Shown piece after piece: positions 8,956-17,802 of a stretch of DNA of 64,000 bases. The DNA lies in assembly GCF_014646275.1 (NCBI RefSeq), contig NZ_BMND01000007.1:177654-241653 (forward strand), read 5' to 3'. Below the pieces are notes generated by a model that was not told the DNA's origin, made no database searches, and saw only the letters and a program-made list of their open reading frames with translations. The first letter of the stretch is position 1; the number at the start of each line of letters is the position of its first letter. The position numbers and the translations under genes were made by a program. This DNA is from Streptomyces kronopolitis. Its GTDB lineage: Bacteria; Actinomycetota; Actinomycetes; Streptomycetales; Streptomycetaceae.

Positions 8956-10083
8956 GTGCTCCTGAAAACCTTTGGCTGGTCGTTCGCCATCACGGCGGCC
9001 GGCCTCGCCTTGGCCGGCGTGCTCTGGGGGTGGCAGGGGCTCGCGATCGTCGGGATCCTGTCCATCCTGGAGATCTCGCTCTCGTTCGACAACGCCGTCA
9101 TCAACGCGGGCATCCTGCGCAAGATGAACGCGTTCTGGCAGAAGATCTTCCTTACCGTCGGCATCCTCATCGCGGTGTTCGGCATGCGGCTGGTGTTCCC
9201 GGTCGTCATTGTCGCGATCACCGCGAAGCTGGGGCCGATCGAGGCGGTCAATCTCGCCATCAATGACAAGACGCGCTACGAACACCTGGTCACCAGCGCC
9301 CATCCGGCCATCGCGGCCTTCGGCGGGATCTTCCTGCTGATGATCTTCCTCGACTTCATATTCGAGGAGCGCGACTACAAATGGCTGTCCTGGATCGAAA
9401 AGCCCATGGCCAAGATGGGCAAGCTCGACATGCTGTCCGTCATCATCGCCCTGGTCGTCCTGCTGGTGACCTCGATGACCGTGGCCACCGCCGCGGCGCA
9501 CGGCGCCGGTGACAAGAGCGCCACGGTCCTGCTGGCGGGCGTCGCGGGCCTCCTCACGTATCTCGTCGTCGCCGGGATCTCCGGATACTTCGAGGACAAG
9601 CTGGAGGAGGACGACGACGAAGAGGACGGTCAGCCGGCGGCGCCCGCGCGGAACGGGACCGGCGCGGCCGTGGGGCTGGCCGGCAAGGCAGCGTTCTTCA
9701 TGTTCCTCTACCTCGAGGTCATCGACGCGTCCTTCTCCTTCGACGGCGTCATCGGCGCCTTCGCCATCACCAACGACATCTTCATGATGGCGCTGGGCCT
9801 GGGCATCGGGGCGATGTACATCCGCTCGCTGACGGTCTTCCTGGTCCGCAAGGGGACCCTGGACGACTACGTCTACCTGGAGCACGGGGCGCACTACGCC
9901 ATCGGCGCGCTGGCCGTCATCCTGCTCATCACGATCAAGTACGAGATCAACGAGGTCATCACCGGCCTGGTGGGCATCGTGCTGATCGGCCTCTCGTTCG
10001 CCTCGTCCGTGGTCCGCAACCGGCGGGAGGGCAAGCCGGGGGACTCCTCGGGAAAGTCGTCGGAAGTCACCTCCGGAGTGTGA
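8956..10083 (+). CDS. DUF475 (TerC-like) integral membrane protein
   Basis: A 375-residue multi-pass membrane protein starting at GTG 8956. It carries two TerC-like signatures with acidic residues inside helices: EISLSFDNAVINAG near residue 40 and EVIDASFSFDGVIGAFAITND near residue 255. These are thought to bind or transport metal ions in the TerC superfamily. A charged cytoplasmic loop (DKLEEDDDEEDG) lies mid-protein. In Ter systems the TerC-type protein is proposed to form the membrane centre with which TerD proteins associate. Spacing suggests an operon with terD copy 2. The last residues (SSGKSSEVTSG) are low-complexity. Confidence 0.9.
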   Translation: MLLKTFGWSFAITAAGLALAGVLWGWQGLAIVGILSILEISLSFDNAVINAGILRKMNAFWQKIFLTVGILIAVFGMRLVFPVVIVAITAKLGPIEAVNLAINDKTRYEHLVTSAHPAIAAFGGIFLLMIFLDFIFEERDYKWLSWIEKPMAKMGKLDMLSVIIALVVLLVTSMTVATAAAHGAGDKSATVLLAGVAGLLTYLVVAGISGYFEDKLEEDDDEEDGQPAAPARNGTGAAVGLAGKAAFFMFLYLEVIDASFSFDGVIGAFAITNDIFMMALGLGIGAMYIRSLTVFLVRKGTLDDYVYLEHGAHYAIGALAVILLITIKYEINEVITGLVGIVLIGLSFASSVVRNRREGKPGDSSGKSSEVTSGV

Positions 10084-10179
10084 CGCGGCGCTGATTGAGG
10101 AACGCTCTCTGCGGGGCGGCCTGGGGTGCAGACCTCGGGCCGCCCCGTTCGTCGGGGCCGAGCAATGGGGTGGGGCAAC

Positions 10180-10923
10180 GTGTCGTTCCTGGAGAATCTG
10201 CGGCGCGGTGGCGCTGCGAAGTTCGACTTCGACAGCGGCGGCGCGTCGTATGTCGTCGAGCTGACGAAGCGGAATCCGGTCGTCTCACTGACCAAGCAGG
10301 GGGCGGCCAGCGGGCATCTGCGGGTCAATCTGCACTGGCAGATGCGCACCTCCGATCTGCACGAGCGGAGCGGGCACGGCAGGGGCGGGCTGCTGCGGCA
10401 TCCGGGGAAGCTGTTCAAGCCGGAGGTCGTGCAGGCGCAGGGGCCGGCCGTGGTCAACGTCGACCTGGACCTGGCCTGTCTCTACGAGCTCCAGGACGGC
10501 ACCAAGGGCGTGGTGCAGCCGCTGGGCAACTTCCTCGGCGACCTCAACGGCGCGCCCTTCGTGAAGCTCAGCGGCGACGACCGCTTCGGTTCGGGGTCCG
10601 GCGAGACGCTCTACATCAACCTGGACCACCGCGACGAGATCAAGCGGATGCTGATCTTCGTCTACATCTACGACGGCACCCCGGCGTTCGACCGTACGCA
10701 CGCCGTCGTGACGCTCTACCCGAGCAGCGGACCACGGGTGGAACTCAAGCTGGACGAGCGCGCGCCGCAGGCCCGCTCCTGCGCCGTCTTCATGCTGGAG
10801 AACGTCAAGGGCGAGCTGACGGTGCGCCGCGAGGTGAAGTACGTCTACGGCTTCCAGGCGGAGCTCGACCGGCTGTACGGCTGGGGCCTGCAGTGGGGAC
10901 GGGGCTACAAGTCGAAGGTGTGA
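10180..10923 (+). CDS. TerA-like / TerD-superfamily protein
   Basis: A 247-residue protein with an N-terminal lead (SFLENLRRGG, then VELTKRNPVVSLTKQG) and a TerD-superfamily core (NVDLDLACLYELQDGTKGVVQPLG, VKLSGDDRFGSGSGE, YDGTPAFDRTHAVVTLYP), ending with LDRLYGWGLQWGRGYKSK. The Asp-rich positions expected to bind Ca2+ are present. I favour GTG at 10180 because relatives, as I recall them, begin at this SFL sequence; ATG at 10165 in the same frame is possible and has GGGG upstream. It follows the DUF475 gene by 97 bases and ends before a convergent terminator. It belongs to the Ter stress module; its exact biochemical role is not known. Confidence 0.88.
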   Translation: MSFLENLRRGGAAKFDFDSGGASYVVELTKRNPVVSLTKQGAASGHLRVNLHWQMRTSDLHERSGHGRGGLLRHPGKLFKPEVVQAQGPAVVNVDLDLACLYELQDGTKGVVQPLGNFLGDLNGAPFVKLSGDDRFGSGSGETLYINLDHRDEIKRMLIFVYIYDGTPAFDRTHAVVTLYPSSGPRVELKLDERAPQARSCAVFMLENVKGELTVRREVKYVYGFQAELDRLYGWGLQWGRGYKSKV

Positions 10924-10941
10924 GCCGCCCCCGCGGAGCGA

Positions 10942-10981
10942 GGCGCGGCGGGCCCACCGCGGTGCGGCGGCCCGCCGCGCC
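10942..10981. terminator. Hairpin between convergent Ter genes
   Basis: A 13-base-pair stem (10942-10954 with 10969-10981) in the 62-base gap between the two convergent genes. It is probably a bidirectional terminator; no T-run. Confidence 0.65.
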
Positions 10982-10985
10982 GCCG

Positions 10986-12062
10986 CTAACGGCGCTGGAA
11001 CTGCGGGCCCTGCGGCGGCAGGACGAAGGACGGGTCCGGCACGAAGGGCTGCTGCTGCGGCGGCACCGGATAGCCGTACGTCCCGGCCGGCGGCGCGGGC
11101 GGGAAGCCGTAGCCGGTCGGCGCCTGCGGCTGGTACTGCGGCGGCGGACCCGGGTAGCCGTACGCGGGTTGGGCCGGGGGCTGGGCCGGCGGGGGCGGCA
11201 CGTTCTGCGGGTAGCCGTGGCCGCCGCCCGTGGGTGCGGCAGCGGCCGCCGGGGCGCCGGCCGGCGGCAGCGGTGCGGACGAGAACGGCTCCGGCATGCC
11301 GTCCGGTACATGCTGGGTGACCGCATCGGGGTCGGCCGCCGCGCCGCCCTGCGGATCCGCCGCGGACGGCCCGCCCGAGGACTGCTCGGGCCAGGTGCTG
11401 GGCGGCGGGGTCACGGGCGAGGCGGCGGGGCCGTCCGCGGGGGCCGGGTCCTCGGCCGCGGGCTTCGCGCCGGGCGGCTGCGACGCCTCCGGCGCACCGG
11501 AGTCCATGCCGTCCGGCTCGCCGTCCTCCACCGAGATCCCGAACTCGGTCGCCAGGCCGACCAGCCCGCTGGCGTACCCCTGCCCCAGGGCGCGGAACTT
11601 CCAGGCCTCGCCGCGGCGGTACAACTCCCCGCAGATCAGGGCCGTCTCGTCGCCGGTCTCGGGCACCACGTCGAAGACCGCGATCGGCTCGCCGTCGGCC
11701 GCCGCCGCGTCGTACAGCAGGACCCGCAGATCCGTCACGCCCGCGAACGGTCCGCCGTCCGAGGACGCGGCCAGGACGACCCGGTCCACCGAGGGGTCCA
11801 GCGCGGCCAGATCCGCTTCGAGGGTGTCGGTCAGCGCCTCGTCGACCTGCGTCTTGGGCAGATGCCGCACCAGGCCGCTGGGGTGGCGGGGCTGGTTGTA
11901 GAACACGAAGTCCTCGTCGGAGCGCACGCGTCCGCCGGGGCCCACCAGCAGGGCCGAGGCATCGACATCGGGCACACCGGCGCCGGGCGTCCAGCGCAGG
12001 ACGGCCCGGACCGCCGTGGCATCGAGGGGTACGTTCGACCCTTTCAGCATCGCGTGCGTCAT
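10986..12062 (-). CDS. TerD-domain protein with Pro/Gly/Tyr-rich tail
   Basis: A 358-residue protein. Residues 1-175 are a TerD domain ([62 protein letters not shown]). The rest is a long low-complexity region: first acidic and Ala/Pro-rich, then repeats of Tyr-Gly-Tyr-Pro and Pro-Pro-Gln type ([30 protein letters not shown]). Such tails are disordered and often mediate condensation or protein-protein contacts. ATG 12062 has AGGCAGGA upstream. It runs opposite to the other Ter genes and is divergent from the CitE-like gene at 12280, so the 217-base gap between them should hold both promoters. Confidence 0.88.
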   Translation of the reverse strand: MTHAMLKGSNVPLDATAVRAVLRWTPGAGVPDVDASALLVGPGGRVRSDEDFVFYNQPRHPSGLVRHLPKTQVDEALTDTLEADLAALDPSVDRVVLAASSDGGPFAGVTDLRVLLYDAAAADGEPIAVFDVVPETGDETALICGELYRRGEAWKFRALGQGYASGLVGLATEFGISVEDGEPDGMDSGAPEASQPPGAKPAAEDPAPADGPAASPVTPPPSTWPEQSSGGPSAADPQGGAAADPDAVTQHVPDGMPEPFSSAPLPPAGAPAAAAAPTGGGHGYPQNVPPPPAQPPAQPAYGYPGPPPQYQPQAPTGYGFPPAPPAGTYGYPVPPQQQPFVPDPSFVLPPQGPQFQRR

Positions 12063-12279
12063 GCCGCAATCCTGCCTTCCCTCAGCTCGCGGGGACAACG
12101 CGGGGGCCCCGCGAGCCGCGCACCGGCACGGGCGGCGGACACTTGGGCGCCCCGCGGGGGTTACGTGATTTTCACGCACGCGGGAACCATCCACACCCCC
12201 ACGCACGTACGATTACCGGCTGGATCCAGACAGCGAGACACGCGGGGGGCCCGGATCCCGCAGGTATACGGGGAGTCAT

Positions 12280-13452
12280 ATGCAGCATTTTGGGTACCTT
12301 GCGCCCGACATCCGGAAGGCGCTGTTCCATCAGGAGCCGGTGGAGTTCACCGCCGATTCCCCGGCCCGCACGCTCGCGGTCGCCCTGGGCGCCACCCTCT
12401 ACAGCCCCGCCACCCGCCCGCAGCTCGCCGCCGACGTCCTCAAGCAGGCCGGGCGCGGCGTGCTGTCCATGGTGCTGTGCCTGGAGGACTCCATAGGGGA
12501 CGCGGACGTCGAGGCCGGCGAGGAGAACCTGGTCCGCCAGCTCGCGCTGCTCGACGCCGCGGCCGCCGCGGGCGAGTGCCTTCCGCTGCTGTTCATACGG
12601 GTCCGCACCCCCGCACAGATACCGGACCTGGTACGGCGGATGGGAGCCGCCGTACACAGGCTGTCTGGATTTGTACTTCCGAAATTCACCGAGGAAAGCG
12701 GCGTCCCGTTCCTGGAGGCGCTGACCGCGGCCGAGTCCGCGAGCGACCGGCGGCTGTTCGCGATGCCGGTGCTGGAATCCCCGCAGCTGCTGCATCTGGA
12801 GAGCCGCACCGAGACGCTGTGCGGCATCGCCCGGACCGTCGACAAATACCGTGACCGGGTGCTCGCCCTGCGCCTCGGCGTCACCGACTTCTGCTCCGCC
12901 TACGGGCTGCGCCGGGCGCCCGACATGACCGCCTACGACGTCCGGATCGTCGCGTCCGTGATCTCCGATGTGGTCAATGTGCTGGGCCGGGCGGACGGCA
13001 GCGGCTTCACGGTCACCGGCCCGGTGTGGGAGTACTTCCGGCTGCACGAGCGGATGTTCAAGCCGCAGCTGCGGCGCAGCCCGTTCCTCGGGCACGCCGA
13101 GGAGCTGCGGACCGCCCTGATCGAGCACGACATGGACGGGCTGCTGCGCGAGATCGAACTCGACCGCGCCAACGGCCTCCAGGGCAAGACCTGCATCCAC
13201 CCCTCGCACGTCGCCCCCGTGCACGCCCTCTCGGTCGTCAGCCACGAGGAGTTCAGCGACGCGGTCGACATCCTCCGGCCCGAGCGGGGCGACGGCGGGG
13301 TCCTGCGCTCGGCCTACACGAACAAGATGAACGAGGTGAAACCGCACCGCGCCTGGGCGGAGCGGACCCTGCTGCGCGCCGAGGCGTTCGGGGTCGCGGC
13401 GGAGGGCGTCGGGTTCGTGGAACTGCTGACGGCGAGCGTGCCGCAGACATGA
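12280..13452 (+). CDS. HpcH/HpaI (CitE-like) aldolase/lyase of the Ter module
   Basis: A 390-residue TIM-barrel protein of the citrate-lyase-beta-like superfamily. Recognisable pieces are MVLCLEDSIGDADV (acidic metal/substrate site), LFIRVRTPAQIP (Arg site), AMPVLESPQL (Glu ligand), ALRLGVTDFC and GLQGKTCIHPSHVAPVH near the C-terminus, typical of CitE-like lyases. It probably makes or breaks a C-C bond with an acyl or oxo-acid substrate. ATG 12280 has GGGGAG upstream. It overlaps or abuts the phosphoribosyltransferase fusion gene downstream, and this pairing is characteristic of the Ter-linked biosynthetic module proposed to build a nucleoside-like compound. Confidence 0.9.
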   Translation: MQHFGYLAPDIRKALFHQEPVEFTADSPARTLAVALGATLYSPATRPQLAADVLKQAGRGVLSMVLCLEDSIGDADVEAGEENLVRQLALLDAAAAAGECLPLLFIRVRTPAQIPDLVRRMGAAVHRLSGFVLPKFTEESGVPFLEALTAAESASDRRLFAMPVLESPQLLHLESRTETLCGIARTVDKYRDRVLALRLGVTDFCSAYGLRRAPDMTAYDVRIVASVISDVVNVLGRADGSGFTVTGPVWEYFRLHERMFKPQLRRSPFLGHAEELRTALIEHDMDGLLREIELDRANGLQGKTCIHPSHVAPVHALSVVSHEEFSDAVDILRPERGDGGVLRSAYTNKMNEVKPHRAWAERTLLRAEAFGVAAEGVGFVELLTASVPQT

Positions 13453-13508
13453 CCGCGGCGAACGGCACGGGCGAACGGCACGACGGTACGACGAAGGAGA
13501 CACGGCAC

Positions 13509-15980
13509 GTGGTCTGGACAGGGGAATGGGTCGCCGGGCGGCTCGGGGTCTCGCTGAGCGGCGGGGACGAGCTGCCCGAGCTGCTGGGGCTGGCGCTGCG
13601 GCGCAACCCCAAGCGGGCTCATCTGCTCGTGTCGAACGTGCTCGGCAAGCATGTGCCGCAGCGGCCGGACGTGGTCCACGGGGCCGGCGTCGGTCTGGGG
13701 CGGCGGGTGCGGCAGCTGCTGGGCGCCGAGGCCGCCGCCCGCGCCGTCGTCCTGGGCTACGCCGAGACCGCCACCGGCCTGGGGCACTCGGTGGCCGACG
13801 GCTTGGAGTCGGCGCCGTATCTGCACTCCACCCGGCGGCCGGTGGCGGGCGTCGCGCCGGTGGGCGGCTTCGAGGAGGAGCACAGCCACGCCACCTCGCA
13901 CCTGCTGCTGCCCGAGGACCACGCGCTGCTGGCCGGGGACGGACCGCTGGTCCTCGTCGACGACGAGTTCTCCACCGGCACGACCGTGCTGAACACCATC
14001 AGGGCGCTGCACGCGCGCTTCCCGCGCGAGCGGTACGTGGTCGTCGCCCTGGTCGACATGCGCTCCGGCGAGGACCGCGACCGGCTGGAGAGGTGCGCGG
14101 CGGAGCTGGGCGCGCGCGTCGACCTGGTGGCGCTGGCCGCGGGCGGCGTCCGCCTCCCCGACGAGGTGCTCGCCCGCGGCCAGGAACTCGTCGCCCGGCA
14201 CGAGGCCCTCGCGGCCCGGACCCCGGCGGGCGGCCCGGACCCGGCGCCCGGTGCCGGCCCCGCCGTACGGATCGACCTCGGCTGGCCCGCAGGTCTGCCG
14301 GACGGCGGGCGGCACGGCTTCACCCCCGCGCACCGCGCGCGGCTGGAGGCCGGACTGCCCGCCATGGCGGAGCGGCTCGCGCGGCGGCTGGACGGTGCAC
14401 GCCGCATCCTCGTCCTCGGCAACGAGGAGCTGATGTACGCGCCGCTGCGGATCGCCGGGGCGCTGGACGCGCTGGTCACCGCGCGGGACGGCGACGCCGC
14501 ACCCGCCGACGGCGGCGGCGCGGGCGTCTTCTTCTCCACCACCACCCGCTCGCCGGTGCTCGCCGTCGACGACCCCGGGTACGCGATCCGCACCCGGCTG
14601 TCCTTCCCCGCCCACGACGGGCCCGCCGACGGGCCGGGGGAGCGCCACGCCTACAACGTGGCGCCCGGCGCCGCACCGCAGCGCCGCTTCGACGCGATCG
14701 TCGCCGTCGTGGACTCGTCCGGCGACCGCCCCGAACTGCACGCCGACGGCGGTCTGCTGCACCGCCTCGCCGCGCACACCGACCGGCTGCTGCTCGCCGT
14801 CGTCCCCTCGTACGCGCCCCGACCGGAGGCCGGAACCATGCCCCTCCCCGAGCCGCTGCGCGGCCCCGCCTTCTCCTCCTACGGGCCCGACGAGGTCGGC
14901 TGGCTGCTCCAGGACCTCTCCGGCCTCACCCTGGAGGCGCCGACCGAGGAACGCGAGGAGGCGATCCAGCGCGGCGGCGCCCACTACGCCGAGTCGCTGC
15001 CCGTCGAGTACCAGCCGAGCGAGGAGTACCAGGCGCTGTTCCACAGCGCGCTCGACGCCTCGGCGGGCCGGATCGCGCGGGCCGTCGGGACCGTCACCGA
15101 GACCGTGCTCGCCGAACGCGGCCCGCGCCCCGTCCTGGTCTCGCTGGCCCGCGCCGGCACCCCCGTCGGGGTGCTGATGCGCCGCTGGGCCCGGCACGCC
15201 CACGGGCTGGAGCTGCCGCACTACGCCGTCTCGATCGTCCGCGGCCGCGGCATCGACACCACGGCACTGCGCTGGCTGGCCGACCGGCACGACCCGGCCG
15301 ATGTCGTCTTCGTCGACGGCTGGACCGGCAAGGGCGCCATCACCCGCGAACTCGCCGAGGCACTGGCCGACTTCCCCGGCTTCGACCCCCGGATCGTGGT
15401 GCTCGCCGACCCCGGCGGCTGCGTCGAGACGTACGGCACCCGCGACGACTTCCTCATCCCCTCCGCCTGCCTCAACTCCACCGTCTCCGGCCTCATATCG
15501 CGCACCGTCCTGCGCGCCGACCTGGTGGGCCCGGACGACTTCCACGGCGCGAAGTTCTACCGCGAGCTGGCCGGCGCCGATCTGTCGGGCACCTTCCTGG
15601 GCGCGGTCACCGCGCGCTTCGACGAGGTCGCCGGGGAGGTCGCCGCGGAGGTGAAGGAGCTGGCCGCCGCGGACCGGACACCCACCTGGGAGGGCTGGGA
15701 GGCCGTCCGGCGGATCAGCGAGGAGTACGGCATCCACGACGTCAACCTGGTCAAACCCGGTGTCGGGGAGACCACCCGGGTCCTGCTGCGCCGGGTCCCC
15801 TGGAAGATCCTGGCCCGGCGCGGCGCCGGGGCCGACCTCGCCCATGTGCGCCTCCTGGCGGAGCAGCGCGGCGTCCCCGTCGAAGAGGTCGACCAGCTGC
15901 CCTACACCTGCGTGGGGTTGATCCACCCCCGCTTCACCCGCGGCGCCACCGGAGCCGACGGCACGGCGGTGGCCTCCTGA
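13509..15980 (+). CDS. Fused PRTase-TRSP and StiP-PRTase-Pelota protein
   Basis: An 823-residue multidomain protein of the Ter-associated metabolite pathway. The N-terminal phosphoribosyltransferase domain has its PRPP loop near residues 147-160 (VLVDDEFSTGTTVLNT). A TRSP domain follows, with the name-giving TTRSPVLAVDDPGY near residue 345. The C-terminal half is a StiP-type PRTase (LVSLARAGTPVGVL, VFVDGWTGKGAI near residue 600) ending in a Pelota/L7Ae-like RNA-binding fold (KPGVGETTRVLLRRVPWKIL, LPYTCVGLIHPRF). In many bacteria these are separate proteins. I chose GTG 13509 because GAAGGAGA lies 9 bases upstream; ATG 13449, overlapping the preceding stop as ATGA, is an in-frame alternative adding 20 residues. 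It probably transfers a base-like group from or to PRPP. Confidence 0.9.
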   Translation: MVWTGEWVAGRLGVSLSGGDELPELLGLALRRNPKRAHLLVSNVLGKHVPQRPDVVHGAGVGLGRRVRQLLGAEAAARAVVLGYAETATGLGHSVADGLESAPYLHSTRRPVAGVAPVGGFEEEHSHATSHLLLPEDHALLAGDGPLVLVDDEFSTGTTVLNTIRALHARFPRERYVVVALVDMRSGEDRDRLERCAAELGARVDLVALAAGGVRLPDEVLARGQELVARHEALAARTPAGGPDPAPGAGPAVRIDLGWPAGLPDGGRHGFTPAHRARLEAGLPAMAERLARRLDGARRILVLGNEELMYAPLRIAGALDALVTARDGDAAPADGGGAGVFFSTTTRSPVLAVDDPGYAIRTRLSFPAHDGPADGPGERHAYNVAPGAAPQRRFDAIVAVVDSSGDRPELHADGGLLHRLAAHTDRLLLAVVPSYAPRPEAGTMPLPEPLRGPAFSSYGPDEVGWLLQDLSGLTLEAPTEEREEAIQRGGAHYAESLPVEYQPSEEYQALFHSALDASAGRIARAVGTVTETVLAERGPRPVLVSLARAGTPVGVLMRRWARHAHGLELPHYAVSIVRGRGIDTTALRWLADRHDPADVVFVDGWTGKGAITRELAEALADFPGFDPRIVVLADPGGCVETYGTRDDFLIPSACLNSTVSGLISRTVLRADLVGPDDFHGAKFYRELAGADLSGTFLGAVTARFDEVAGEVAAEVKELAAADRTPTWEGWEAVRRISEEYGIHDVNLVKPGVGETTRVLLRRVPWKILARRGAGADLAHVRLLAEQRGVPVEEVDQLPYTCVGLIHPRFTRGATGADGTAVAS

Positions 15981-16792
15981 TGCGCACCCTCGTCGCCAGC
16001 GACCTCGACCGCACCCTGATCTACTCGGCCGCCGCGCTGGGCCTCACCGTGCCCGACGCCGAGGCCCCCCGGCTGCTGTGCGTCGAGACATACGAGCGCG
16101 CACCGCAGTCCTATCTGACCGAGACGGCCGCCGGGCTGCTCGCCGAACTCGCCGCCCGCACCACCTTCGTGCCGGCCACCACCCGCACCCGCGCGCAGTA
16201 CGGCCGCATCCACCTCCCGGGCCCGGAACCGGAGTTCGCCGTCTGCGCCAACGGCGGCCATCTGCTCGTACGGGGAGTGTCGGACCCGGACTGGCAGCGC
16301 ACCGTCGCCGAGCGGATCGCCGCGCACTGCGCGCCGCTGGCCGAGGTCCGCGACCGTCTCACCGGCACCGCCGACCCGGCCTGGCTGCGCAAGGAGCGGG
16401 TGGCCGAGGACCTCTTCGTCTACCTCGTCGTGGAGCGGCCGCTGCTGCCGGACACCTGGGTGAAGGACCTCACCGGCTGGGCGGCCGAGCGCGGCTGGAC
16501 GGTGTCGCTCCAGGGTCGCAAGATCTATGCCGTGCCGCAGCCGCTGACCAAGAGCGCCGCCGTCGCGGAGGTGGCCCGCCGCACGGGCGCCGCCGAGATT
16601 CTCGCGGCCGGTGACTCCCTGCTCGACGCCGATCTGCTGCTGGCCGCCGACCGCGGATGGCGGCCCGGACACGGCGAACTGGCGGACGCCGGCTGGTGTG
16701 CTCCCCATGTCACGGCGCTGGAGGCACGCGGGGTGGCCGCCGGCGAGGAGATCGTCCGCGCCTTCCTCGGCGGGCTCGGCGGCCTCGGCTAG
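15980..16792 (+). CDS. HAD-superfamily phosphatase of the Ter module
   Basis: A 270-residue HAD hydrolase. Motif I is at the very N-terminus (SDLDRT, nucleophile D8, acid D10). Motif II may be the PATTRT segment, the conserved lysine is in the QPLTKSAAV region, and motif IV is GDSLLDADLL. The C2-type cap lies in the middle. It probably removes a phosphate from the pathway intermediate made by the fused PRTase. Its ATG overlaps the stop codon of that gene by one base (TGATG), so the two are translationally coupled. The operon order lyase, PRTase fusion, phosphatase agrees with the published concept of a Ter nucleoside-like metabolite module. Confidence 0.9.
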   Translation: MRTLVASDLDRTLIYSAAALGLTVPDAEAPRLLCVETYERAPQSYLTETAAGLLAELAARTTFVPATTRTRAQYGRIHLPGPEPEFAVCANGGHLLVRGVSDPDWQRTVAERIAAHCAPLAEVRDRLTGTADPAWLRKERVAEDLFVYLVVERPLLPDTWVKDLTGWAAERGWTVSLQGRKIYAVPQPLTKSAAVAEVARRTGAAEILAAGDSLLDADLLLAADRGWRPGHGELADAGWCAPHVTALEARGVAAGEEIVRAFLGGLGGLG

Positions 16793-16865
16793 TCTCGCCG
16801 GGGCGGTCGGCCGCCCTCGTCCGGTGACCGGCCGCGACCGCAGTCCTTGAGCAGGAGGAGAGTTC

Positions 16866-17525
16866 GTGGCCGAGTCCAAGAGCACGCCGATCACCGCGGA
16901 GACATACGACTACGTCCTCGCGCACAACCCGCCGCTGAACGACGCGCAGCGCGACATCGTCGACCTCACCCATCGCGTGTTCCCGGACGCGGCGGGCATG
17001 CAGTCGGCACAGGAACAGGGGCCGCTGCTGGCGTTCCTGGTGCGGCTGACCGGGGCCCGGCAGATCGTCGAGGTGGGCACGTTCACCGGCTTCTCGGCCC
17101 TGTCGATGGCGCAGGCCCTGCCCGCGGACGGCACGCTGCTCGCCTGCGACGTGTCGGAGGAGTGGACGGCGTACGCCCGGGAGTGCTGGGAGCGCGCCGG
17201 GGTCGCGGACCGCATCCAGCTGCGCATCGCCCCCGCACTGGAGACCCTGCGCGCGCTGCCCGACGGCCCGCAGTTCGACCTCGCCTACCTCGACGCGGAC
17301 AAGGGCGGCTACATCGCCTACTGGGAAGAGCTGGTGCCCCGCATGCGGCCGGGTGGCCTGATCGCCGTGGACAACGTCCTCTACGGCGGCCAGGTCGTCG
17401 ACCGGGCGGCCACCGGCTCGGCCCTGGCGATCCGGGCCTTCAACGACCATGTCGCCGCGGACGCGCGCATGGAAGCGGTACTGCTGACCGTGGCGGACGG
17501 GCTGACGCTGGCACGCAAGCGCTGA
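16866..17525 (+). CDS. SAM-dependent O-methyltransferase (CCoAOMT-like)
   Basis: A 219-residue class I methyltransferase of the small cation-dependent catechol/caffeoyl-CoA O-methyltransferase group. The SAM-binding motif I is IVEVGTFTGFSALSMA near residues 60-75. The metal-binding region contains LAYLDADKGGY and the motif after it is GGLIAVDNVLYGG, both typical of this group. The start is GTG 16866 with AGGAGGAG just upstream. It follows the HAD gene by 73 bases on the same strand and could be transcribed with the Ter module, but the family is also common as a stand-alone gene. Substrate unknown. Confidence 0.9.
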   Translation: MAESKSTPITAETYDYVLAHNPPLNDAQRDIVDLTHRVFPDAAGMQSAQEQGPLLAFLVRLTGARQIVEVGTFTGFSALSMAQALPADGTLLACDVSEEWTAYARECWERAGVADRIQLRIAPALETLRALPDGPQFDLAYLDADKGGYIAYWEELVPRMRPGGLIAVDNVLYGGQVVDRAATGSALAIRAFNDHVAADARMEAVLLTVADGLTLARKR

Positions 17526-17565
17526 GCCCGCCGGGCCCGGCCCAAGTGCCGCGACAGCACAACCT

Positions 17566-17784
17566 CTAGCCGCAGGCGCCGCCTCCGCAGCAGCCGCCAC
17601 CACCGCGCGGGGCGGGGGCGGCCGCGGGCGCGGCGGCGGAACCGCCGACGGAGACCGTGGAGAGCAGCTTCACGGTGTCCTCGTGGCCGCGGGGGCAGAC
17701 CGCCGGGGCGGAGGACTCGGCCATCGGCCGGTTCAGCTCGAAGGTGCTGTCGCAGGGGCGGCACCGGTATTCATAACGAGGCAT
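17566..17784 (-). CDS. FmdB-type zinc-ribbon protein
   Basis: A 72-residue protein beginning MPRYEYRCRPCDSTFEL, the signature of the FmdB putative regulatory family. One zinc knuckle is CRPC; the second half-site is degenerate (CPRGH rather than CxxC). The C-terminus is unusual: a Gly/Ala/Pro-rich linker ends in GGGGCCGGGACG, giving three more cysteines, as is common in actinobacterial members. The start at MPRYEY is chosen by family homology; a GTG two codons upstream is also in frame. It lies 18 bases downstream of the KDPG aldolase gene on the same strand and may share its transcript. Function unproven. Confidence 0.85.
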   Translation of the reverse strand: MPRYEYRCRPCDSTFELNRPMAESSAPAVCPRGHEDTVKLLSTVSVGGSAAAPAAAPAPRGGGGCCGGGACG

Positions 17785-17802
17785 GCGCACAGATTAGCCG
17801 CG

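Noticed and set aside
13449..13508. ATG 13449 as the start of the fused PRTase gene
   Set aside because: It gives a neat ATGA overlap, but the 20 extra residues are non-conserved in appearance and a strong GAAGGAGA site stands before GTG 13509; kept as an alternative.
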